11,673 bases of DNA from Acidimicrobiaceae bacterium (GTDB taxonomy: Bacteria > Actinomycetota > Acidimicrobiia > Acidimicrobiales > Palsa-688): contig PMHU01000265.1 in assembly GCA_003156795.1 (NCBI GenBank), positions 1 through 11,673 of the forward strand, written 5' to 3'. The translations under genes and the position numbers were made by a program. Positions 1 through 5,362 of this stretch are shown one piece after another. Below the pieces are notes generated by a model that was not told the origin of the DNA, made no database searches, and saw only the letters and a program-made list of their open reading frames with translations. Position 1 is the first letter of the stretch; each line of letters starts with the position of its first letter.

Positions 1-518
1 TGGGCCTTCTGCACCCGGGCCAGCGTGTCGCCAGCGTGGACCGGAAGCCGGATCGTGCGGCCGGTATTCGCGATGCCGCGGGTGATCGCTTGGCGGATCC
101 ACCAGGTCGCGTACGTGGAGAACCTGAATCCGAGGCGCCAGTCGAACTTCTCCACGGCGTGGATCAGGCCGAGATTGCCGTCCTGGATCAGGTCCCCGAG
201 GGTGGAGCTGGTCGTCTGGTACTTGCGAGCGACCGACACCACCAGGCGCAGGTTCGCCCTGACGAACGCCGCCGTAGCCTGCTCGCCGTCGCGCACCAGC
301 TCCTCGGCCTCGATTCGCGCTGCGGGTGCCAATTCGGTCCGCCCGCTTCCGGCCGACTCGACCAGGTGGCGCGCTTCCCGACCGGCTTCGATCGCTTGGC
401 TGAGGGTCACTTCCTCTGTCTTGGTCAGCAAGCTGTAACGGCCGACGTCGTCGAGATAGAGACGAACGAGATCCGGATAGGGCCCCCCGCCACCCCGGCG
501 GTCGGCCCCGGGCGTCAT
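1..518 (-). CDS. RNA polymerase sigma-70 family factor (group 2, RpoD/HrdB-like), C-terminal part missing at window edge
   Basis: Directs core RNA polymerase to a promoter set. Only the first 172 residues are visible; the gene runs off the left edge, so regions 3 and 4 are not seen. Region 1.2 lies at about residues 15-47 (DLVRLYLDDVGRYSLL, then an EEVTLSQAIEAG helix). Region 2 spans about 82-160: the core-binding segment LGDLIQDGNLGLIHAVEKFD at 107-126, and the DNA-melting and -10-reading segment FRFSTYATWWIRQAITRGIA at 131-150. Gln143 and Thr146 match the residues that read the -10 element in E. coli sigma-70. An acidic region-1.1 is absent (region 1.2 starts at residue 15), which fits a non-primary, group-2 factor rather than the housekeeping one. 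The ATG at 518 is the only usable start, because an in-frame TGA lies about 12 codons upstream. No clear Shine-Dalgarno is visible, so coupling to the gene ending 19 nt upstream is likely. Family call is secure; regulon unknown. Confidence 0.93.
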   Translation of the reverse strand, partial: MTPGADRRGGGGPYPDLVRLYLDDVGRYSLLTKTEEVTLSQAIEAGREARHLVESAGSGRTELAPAARIEAEELVRDGEQATAAFVRANLRLVVSVARKYQTTSSTLGDLIQDGNLGLIHAVEKFDWRLGFRFSTYATWWIRQAITRGIANTGRTIRLPVHAGDTLARVQKA

Positions 519-537
519 GACGGTCCGGCTGAAGTGT

Positions 538-840
538 TCAACGCTCCTCGGTCAACCAGGCGCGCAAACGGTCGATCGTCGCCAGACGGCGGACGCGATC
601 CGCTTCGGGCTTGGTGGCGTCTGCGCTGACCCGTGCCGTCAGTCGGTCGAGGCGGGCCGACTCCTCCTGGCGCACGCTGTCCTGTTCGCCTTCCGGTAAC
701 CGACGAACCGCCCGCTGAAAGGCACGTTGCGCTTCGACGGGGCGGCTCATCCCCAAGTCTCGGCTTATACCGGCAAAAGCCCGGCCCTTGCTGCGCATAC
801 GCAGCACTTCCGTATCGAGGGCCTCGGACTGGTCCGGCAT
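538..840 (-). CDS. Small helix-turn-helix-like protein upstream of the sigma factor (100 aa)
   Basis: A charged 100-residue protein that I do not recognise by name. Residues 11-48 (EVLRMRSKGRAFAGISRDLG, then MSRPVEAQRAFQRAVRRL) read as a homeodomain-like helix-turn-helix of the kind 'R-x-K-G-x-x-F-x-x-I-A-x-x-L-G', with three predicted helices. The remainder (50-100) is Arg/Glu-rich and probably helical, with no signal peptide or membrane segment. The start at 840 is set by a strong Shine-Dalgarno (GGGGAGG) 7 nt upstream; the frame stays open further upstream, but that part is low-complexity and unconvincing. It ends 19 nt before the sigma factor, so the two are almost certainly co-transcribed. 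A weak -10-like TATCAT lies on this strand at 911-916, without a convincing -35. Possible roles are a DNA-binding partner or a regulator of the sigma factor; nothing in the sequence identifies it as an anti-sigma factor. Confidence 0.75.
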   Translation of the reverse strand: MPDQSEALDTEVLRMRSKGRAFAGISRDLGMSRPVEAQRAFQRAVRRLPEGEQDSVRQEESARLDRLTARVSADATKPEADRVRRLATIDRLRAWLTEER

Positions 841-847
841 GGCGTTG

Positions 848-854
848 CCTCCCC
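848..854 (-). promoter_or_regulatory. Ribosome binding site deciding the start of the small HTH-like gene
   Basis: The minus-strand sequence GGGGAGG ends 7 nt before the ATG at 840. It is the best Shine-Dalgarno match in this stretch, and it selects that ATG over the much longer frame that stays open to 1146. Confidence 0.75.
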
Positions 855-1022
855 GAGCCGTACAAGACCCGGCCCAAGCTCCGGAGGGGCGAGCACCCGA
901 CCGCACGTTGATGATACTGGTCTTTACCCCCCTCGCGGAGGCTGGCGAAAAAGCGGCACACCGGAACAGCACGTCCTGCCGCGCCTCGGTCGGTTCCGGT
1001 TGGGACCAGGCGTCGAGCGCGT

Positions 1023-2546
1023 TCACGTCGGCTGGAGCGGCGTACCGTCGACGGCGCAGTGCCAGTTTCGAACTGGTGTGATCGGGCCGCCGGCGCCCAC
1101 CGGGTTGCGGATCAAGACGGCCGCGAGGAGGCCGCCCGCCGCGCACATGGCTCCGGCGATCGTCACCGCGATCCGGAATCCCGGCCCCAGGGTGTCGGCC
1201 CGCAAGGCTCCGGCGCCGGTAATGCCCGCGGCCAACGGCAATACCGCGACCGCGATCAGGCCGGCGGAGCGGGCCACGACGTTGTTGACCGCCGACGCCA
1301 CCCCGGCGTGCTCAGGCGGCGCCGCGGCCATCGCCGTCGCGGTCAGCGGGGCGACGGTGATCGCCAACCCGACCCCGAGCACCAGGACTCCAGGTAACAC
1401 GTGGCTGGCGTAGCTAGAGCCGTGGGTAGCTCGCGTGAGCAGGACCAGGCCGGCGCCGACCACGAGCGGGCCGACGCCCATTTGCAGTCGAGGTCCGATG
1501 CGCGACGCCAGCCGAGCCGATCGGGCCGAAAAGACGAGCATGATCGCAGTGACGGGCAGCAGGGACAGCCCCGACGCGAGCGGGCTATATCCAGATACCA
1601 GCTGGAGCTCGACGGGGAGCAGGAACAACGCCCCACCGAGCGCCCCGTAGATGATGAAGGTCACCGCATTGGTGGCGCTGAATTGGCGGACCCTGAACAT
1701 CGGCAGGGGCAGCATCGGGTTGGCGGCCCGCCTCTCCAAGACGATGAACGCCGTGCCGGCGACCCCAGCGACCATCAGAGCGAACACCACGAGAGGCGAG
1801 TTCCAACCGAGGTTCGGACCTTCGATCAAACTGTAAGTCAGACCCGTGAGGAACGTCACCGCCACCGCCGCCCCGGATGAGTCGATGCGGCCCGACACCG
1901 AAGGGTCGGACGACTCTGGGACGTGGCGAGCGGTCAGAGCGATCACCCCGGCCGCAACGGGAAGGTTGATGAAGAAGACCCAGCGCCATGAGCCGACCGC
2001 GATCAGGTACCCGCCGACCAGCGGCCCGGCGGCCGTGGCCAGGCCACCGAGACCCGACCAGGCGCCGATCGCCCGCGAACGGTCTTCGGCGCGAAACGAG
2101 GCCTGCAGTATGGCCAGGCTCGCCGGGGTGAGGAGGGCGCCGCCCACCCCCTGGAAGGCCCGGGCGAGGATCAGGACGGATGCGTTGGGGGCGAAGCCAC
2201 ACGCCGCCGACGCGATTGCGAACCAGGCCACGCCGACCGAGAACACCCGCTTGCGTCCGATGCGGTCACCCAAGGATCCGCCGATCAGAAGGAACGACGC
2301 CAGCGTGAGCGAGTAGCCGGTGATCACCCACTGGAGCGATCCCACCCCAGTGTGAAAAGACCGGGCGATCGACGGCAGGGCTATTCCCACCACGGTGGCG
2401 TCGAGTGACGCCACCCCAGAGCCGAGGACCGCCGCCGCGATCACCCACCTGGCTTGCGGAGTGCCGTACACCAGTCCGGCGTCGGAGGCGGGGCCGGCCA
2501 CTAGCCGCCGCGACCATCCGGGACGTTGCACCGGCCGGGCCACCAC
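1023..2546 (-). CDS. DHA2-family MFS multidrug/proton antiporter (EmrB/QacA-like, 14 TM)
   Basis: An inner-membrane efflux pump that exchanges protons for a small hydrophobic compound; substrate unknown. The 507-residue product has the length of 14-TM DHA2 transporters. The signature motifs are in order: TM1 motif D1 SLDATVVGIALPSI (about 47-60), motif A GSLGDRIGRKR (90-100) in the TM2-TM3 loop, and the TM5 antiporter motif C ATAAGPLVGG (170-179). These are followed by SWRWVFFINLP (186-196), typical of the family. The C-terminal half is regularly hydrophobic. The start is uncertain: GTG at 2546 has no good Shine-Dalgarno, and TM1 begins only near residue 35, so a GTG 15-25 codons further in could be the true start. 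It is separated by 75 nt from the tryptophan dioxygenase gene upstream, so read-through from that operon is possible. No TetR- or MarR-type regulator adjoins it. Confidence 0.92.
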   Translation of the reverse strand: MVARPVQRPGWSRRLVAGPASDAGLVYGTPQARWVIAAAVLGSGVASLDATVVGIALPSIARSFHTGVGSLQWVITGYSLTLASFLLIGGSLGDRIGRKRVFSVGVAWFAIASAACGFAPNASVLILARAFQGVGGALLTPASLAILQASFRAEDRSRAIGAWSGLGGLATAAGPLVGGYLIAVGSWRWVFFINLPVAAGVIALTARHVPESSDPSVSGRIDSSGAAVAVTFLTGLTYSLIEGPNLGWNSPLVVFALMVAGVAGTAFIVLERRAANPMLPLPMFRVRQFSATNAVTFIIYGALGGALFLLPVELQLVSGYSPLASGLSLLPVTAIMLVFSARSARLASRIGPRLQMGVGPLVVGAGLVLLTRATHGSSYASHVLPGVLVLGVGLAITVAPLTATAMAAAPPEHAGVASAVNNVVARSAGLIAVAVLPLAAGITGAGALRADTLGPGFRIAVTIAGAMCAAGGLLAAVLIRNPVGAGGPITPVRNWHCAVDGTPLQPT

Positions 2547-2577
2547 GGAATCACCGCGGCAGGTTACCCACGAGGTC

Positions 2578-2620
2578 GAAGTCGGAGGCGAGCGAAGTCC
2601 GAGCCCGCACCCGAGCCCGC
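2578..2620. repeat. Short repeat cluster between tryptophan dioxygenase and MFS genes
   Basis: The 75-nt gap holds two exact 10-nt copies of CCGAGCCCGC (2599-2608 and 2611-2620, period 12). It also holds two near-identical decamers, GAAGTCGGAG (2578-2587) and GAAGTCCGAG (2594-2603). TCGGA at 2582-2586 can pair with TCCGA at 2598-2602 as a 5-bp stem with an 11-nt loop. There is no T-run, so it is a poor Rho-independent terminator. It may be a REP-like element or chance in GC-rich DNA. Confidence 0.35.
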
Positions 2621-2621
2621 G

Positions 2622-3413
2622 CTACAACTCGGTTCTGACGGCCCACAGGTCTGGGAACAACGGGGTGAACAGGGTCGATCGCAAGTAGTCGGCTCCTGAG
2701 GATCCGCCCGTCCCGGACTTGTCGCCGATGGTCCGCTCGACCATCTTCACGTGCCGGTAGCGCCATTCCTGGAGGCCCTCGTCCAAGTCGACCAGCCGCT
2801 CGGCGACTTGGGCCGGCTCCCCGTCATCGCGGTAGGCGGCCAGGAGCACGGCCCGCACCTCGGCTGACGATTCCAGCGGGTTCCGCACGTCGCGGCGGAT
2901 CACGCCTTCTGGTACGGCATAGCCGCGGTGGGTCAGATAGCGCATAAAGGAGTCGAACAGCGACGGGCTGCTCATGGCCGCCGAGACGGCTGCTCGGGAG
3001 TCGCCGCCTGCTGGGTACGGCTCCAGCGCGTCTGAGTCGCGGCGGCCGAGCACCGCCTCGAGCCGGCGAAACTGGACGGATTGGAACCCGCTCGACGCGG
3101 CCAGGCGGTCCCGGAAGCTGGTGAACTGCCGCGGCGTCATGGTCTCGAGCACGTCGATCTGGGCTACCGCCACCTTCAAAATGGTCAGCACCCGGCGCAG
3201 CGTGTGCAGCGCGTGGGCCCCGTCGCCTGCGTCCAAGCGGCGCTGCAGATGCTCGAGCTCGTGCAGTAGCTGCTTGAACCACAGCTCGTAAACCTGGTGG
3301 ATCACGATAAACAACATCTCGTCGTGTTCCTGCGACAACGGACGCTGCGCCCCGAGCACTTCATCCAAGGCGAGATAGTTGGAGTAGGTGAGGGCGGGCG
3401 ACGTCTCGCTCAT
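2622..3413 (-). CDS. kynA: Tryptophan 2,3-dioxygenase
   Basis: Cytoplasmic heme enzyme that opens the indole ring of L-tryptophan with O2 to give N-formylkynurenine, the first step of the kynurenine route. The 263-residue product has near the usual bacterial length. The active site is complete. FIVIHQVYELWFK (35-47) carries the distal His39. FTSFRDRL followed by SGFQS (97-112) carries Arg101, which binds the substrate carboxylate. RYRHVKMVERTIG (218-230) carries the proximal heme ligand His221. The DKSGTGGSSGADYL loop (231-244) closes over the substrate. ATG at 3413 is chosen because homologues begin just before the TYSNYLALDEVL segment; the frame stays open upstream to 3701, but that stretch is the antiparallel shadow of the Rid gene. 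The ATG overlaps the Rid stop by 4 nt (ATGA), implying translational coupling. No kynurenine formamidase or kynureninase gene is present in the window. Confidence 0.96.
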   Translation of the reverse strand: MSETSPALTYSNYLALDEVLGAQRPLSQEHDEMLFIVIHQVYELWFKQLLHELEHLQRRLDAGDGAHALHTLRRVLTILKVAVAQIDVLETMTPRQFTSFRDRLAASSGFQSVQFRRLEAVLGRRDSDALEPYPAGGDSRAAVSAAMSSPSLFDSFMRYLTHRGYAVPEGVIRRDVRNPLESSAEVRAVLLAAYRDDGEPAQVAERLVDLDEGLQEWRYRHVKMVERTIGDKSGTGGSSGADYLRSTLFTPLFPDLWAVRTEL

Positions 3414-3817
3414 TGGGCCGCGACCGCTTCGACTTCGACCAGCTGGTCGCGGTACCCGAGGACCGTGACCCCAACCAGCGTGCTCGGCGGCTCGTGATCT
3501 CCGAAGCGCTGGCGGACCACACCCCAGGCCGCATGCAGGTCGTCGCGGTCGTCGCTGGCCACGTAGATGGTCGTCTTGACCACGTCGGACAGTTCGGCCC
3601 CGGCGGCGTGCAACGCGATTTCCAGGTTGTCCATGACCTTGTCGGTCTGCTCCCGTATGCCGCCGACGGCGACGGTTGCGCCGTCCTTGTCGATCGGACA
3701 CGCGCCGGCGGTGAACACGAGACGGGAGACGTCGCTCGCCACCGCCGCGTACGCGTAGGGTGCCCGGTCGGACAGTTCGGGAGGGCGGATCAGATCAACA
3801 CGGGGCGAACTCGGCAT
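3410..3817 (-). CDS. RidA/YjgF/UK114-family protein (probable imine/enamine deaminase-like, lacks canonical Arg)
   Basis: A small cytosolic protein (135 aa) of the trimeric Rid fold, whose best-known members hydrolyse reactive enamines/imines from PLP enzymes. Family marks are RLVFTAGACPID (32-43), EQTDKVMDNLEIALHAAGA (56-74), DVVKTTIYVASDDRDD (78-93) and the C-terminal VEVEAVA (127-133). In RidA the catalytic Arg sits just before the 'LPxxxxIEIEA' end. Here the aligned position falls at Val119/Leu120 (VTVLGYRDQL), so the canonical deaminase Arg appears to be absent. This places the protein outside the archetypal Rid1-3 type. It is the first gene of a unit with tryptophan dioxygenase (4-nt overlap). 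A role with tryptophan catabolites is therefore plausible, for example 2-aminomuconate deamination, which a Rid-family protein performs in other bacteria; this is inference. ATG at 3817 has no clear Shine-Dalgarno. Confidence 0.9.
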   Translation of the reverse strand: MPSSPRVDLIRPPELSDRAPYAYAAVASDVSRLVFTAGACPIDKDGATVAVGGIREQTDKVMDNLEIALHAAGAELSDVVKTTIYVASDDRDDLHAAWGVVRQRFGDHEPPSTLVGVTVLGYRDQLVEVEAVAAQ

Positions 3818-3836
3818 GGTCGCATGATGTCACGGC

Positions 3837-3846
3837 GCCCATGGGC
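3837..3846. promoter_or_regulatory. 10-bp palindrome in the divergent Rid / oxidoreductase promoter region
   Basis: The 63-nt gap between two divergent starts contains the perfect palindrome GCCCATGGGC. It lies where a repressor could affect both directions, 20 nt from the Rid ATG and 35 nt from the oxidoreductase ATG. Palindromes of this length are not rare in GC-rich DNA, so this is only a candidate operator. No convincing -35/-10 pair was found on either strand. Confidence 0.2.
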
Positions 3847-3880
3847 CTGATAGACCGAACCCGGGAGAACGGAAGGGAAC

Positions 3881-5350
3881 ATGGCCGACATGCAGGAAGC
3901 CGACACGCCGGGAGCTGATATGCAGGAAGCTGACGTGCAGGAATACGACGTCATCGTGATCGGGGCGGGATCGACCGGCGAGAACGTGGCCGAGCGGGCC
4001 GTCAAAGGAGGACTGACCGCCGTCATCGTCGAGTCCGAACTGGTCGGAGGCGAATGCTCCTACTGGGCGTGCATGCCGAGCAAGGCTCTGCTGCGGCCGG
4101 GCCAGGCCCTGGCCGACGCCAAGAGGGTCGCCGGTTCGCGGGAAGCGGCGACAGGGACACTCGACGTCCAGGCGGTGCTGGCCCGACGGGACTCCTTTAC
4201 CAGCCATTGGAGCGACAAAGGCCAGGTCGCTTGGCTGCAGGGCGTGCCCATCGACCTGATTCGCGGGCGCGGCCGCCTGGCGGGGGAGCGCCGCGTCGAA
4301 GTCGAGACGTCGACCGGATCGGTTGGGCTCGCCGCCCGCCAGGCCGTCGTGGTGGCGACGGGTTCCGCCGCCGCCCTCCCTCCGGTGGCCGGGCTCGCCG
4401 ACTCGCGTCCGTGGACCACGCGGGAGGCCACCAGCGCCAAGAAGGTGCCTGAGGACCTGATCGTGTTGGGTGGCGGGGTCGCCGGCTGCGAGCTGGCTCA
4501 AGCCTGGGCCAGCCTCGGCAGCCGAGTGACCGTGGTGGAGATGGCCGATCGAGTCCTTGCTGCCGCGGAGCCGTTCGCGAGCGAGCTGGTCCTGGCCTCG
4601 ATGCGCGCCGGCGGCATCGAAGTGCACCTCGGCACTGCCGCCGCGTCGGTCGGTCGCACGGGAGACGGCCGGGTTAGAGTCGAGCTCGACCACGGCCGGG
4701 CCATCGAAGGAGACGAAGTGCTGGTCGCGGCCGGACGTCGTCCCCAAACGGCCGACCTGGGCCTCGAGAGCGCCGGCCTCGAACCGGGCAGCTGGCTGAC
4801 GGTGGACGACAGCATGCGGGTCGAGGGAGTGCAGGGCGGCTGGTTGTACGCGGCCGGCGATGTTAACCATCGAGCCCTCCTGACCCATCAGGGAAAATAC
4901 CAAGGCCGGGTCTGCGGAGACGCCATTGCAGCCCGGGCCCGGGGTGACATCGACACGGGCCAGTGGAGCCAATATTCGGCATCCGCAGATCACGCGGCGG
5001 TACCGAGCGTGATCTTCACCGACCCCGAAGTGGCGTCGATCGGCTACACCGAGGCCCGAGCCATCGAGGCCGGACTCAAGGTGCGCGCCGTCGACTACCC
5101 GATCGGCAACACCGCGGGCGGTTCCCTGTACGCCGATGACTACAACGGACAGGCGCGCATCGTCGTCGACGAGGATCGCAAGGTCATCGTCGGCGCCACT
5201 TTCGTCGGGGCCGGGGTGGCCGAGCTCCTCCACTCGGCGACCGTTGCCGTGGTCGCCGAAGTGCCGCTCAGCCGGCTGTGGCACGCGGTGCCGTCGTACC
5301 CGACGATCAGCGAGGTGTGGTTGCGCCTGTTGGAGGCTTACGGGCTCTAG
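3881..5350 (+). CDS. FAD-dependent pyridine nucleotide-disulfide oxidoreductase (MerA/Lpd-like)
   Basis: A cytosolic flavoprotein passing electrons from NAD(P)H through FAD to a redox-active disulfide; the final substrate is unknown. Domains in order: FAD-binding VIVIGAGSTGENVAERA (24-40); redox motif GGECSYWACMPSKALL with Cys59 and Cys64 (56-71); the second Rossmann motif VLGGGVAGCE (195-204), whose strand ends in Glu220 (VTVVE), which favours NADH over NADPH; the FAD-contact motif LYAAGDVN (322-329); and a dimerisation domain from about 370. The C-terminal motif reads HAVPSYPTISE (468-478), so the HPT catalytic His of dihydrolipoamide dehydrogenase and glutathione reductase is replaced by Tyr473. 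Dihydrolipoamide dehydrogenase activity is therefore unlikely; a mercuric-reductase-like or quinone/thiol reductase is more probable. ATG at 3881 is supported by GGAAGGG just upstream. The N-terminus carries a repeated ADMQEAD segment not usual in the family. It is divergent from the Rid gene and convergent with the LanC-like gene, 12 nt between stops. Confidence 0.92.
   Translation: MADMQEADTPGADMQEADVQEYDVIVIGAGSTGENVAERAVKGGLTAVIVESELVGGECSYWACMPSKALLRPGQALADAKRVAGSREAATGTLDVQAVLARRDSFTSHWSDKGQVAWLQGVPIDLIRGRGRLAGERRVEVETSTGSVGLAARQAVVVATGSAAALPPVAGLADSRPWTTREATSAKKVPEDLIVLGGGVAGCELAQAWASLGSRVTVVEMADRVLAAAEPFASELVLASMRAGGIEVHLGTAAASVGRTGDGRVRVELDHGRAIEGDEVLVAAGRRPQTADLGLESAGLEPGSWLTVDDSMRVEGVQGGWLYAAGDVNHRALLTHQGKYQGRVCGDAIAARARGDIDTGQWSQYSASADHAAVPSVIFTDPEVASIGYTEARAIEAGLKVRAVDYPIGNTAGGSLYADDYNGQARIVVDEDRKVIVGATFVGAGVAELLHSATVAVVAEVPLSRLWHAVPSYPTISEVWLRLLEAYGL
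3884..3949 (+). repeat. Imperfect in-frame repeats at the oxidoreductase N-terminus
   Basis: Two 21-nt copies (3884-3904 and 3914-3934), 30 nt apart and differing only at third codon positions, encode ADMQEAD twice. A shorter third copy (3932-3949) gives DVQEYD. Each copy contains ATG or GTG followed by CAGGAAG, so ATG 3890, ATG 3920 and GTG 3935 are all possible in-frame starts, and GGAAG of one copy could serve as ribosome binding site for the next. The conserved FAD fold starts only at residue 22. Confidence 0.6.
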
Positions 5351-5362
5351 CCGCGCCCAGAC

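Noticed and set aside
841..1146. N-terminal extension of the small HTH-like protein into the MFS gene
   Set aside because: It overlaps the MFS coding end, lacks any fold, and a strong ribosome binding site marks the ATG at 840.
727..1413. 228-aa plus-strand frame across the HTH/MFS junction
   Set aside because: It is antisense to two genes, with a Pro/Ala/Arg-rich product and no motif.
3414..3701. N-terminal extension of tryptophan dioxygenase
   Set aside because: It lies entirely within the Rid gene in another frame and is Arg/Gly-rich; homologues begin at the ATG at 3413.
3830..5284. 484-aa open frame on the minus strand opposite the oxidoreductase
   Set aside because: Low-complexity Gly/Arg/Asp/His composition without any domain. 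It is antisense to a clear flavoprotein gene and is open only because of the third-position GC bias.
2622..5350. Complete kynurenine pathway operon
   Set aside because: Only tryptophan dioxygenase is identifiable; kynurenine formamidase, kynureninase and kynurenine monooxygenase are absent, and the flavoprotein is a disulfide reductase, not a hydroxylase.
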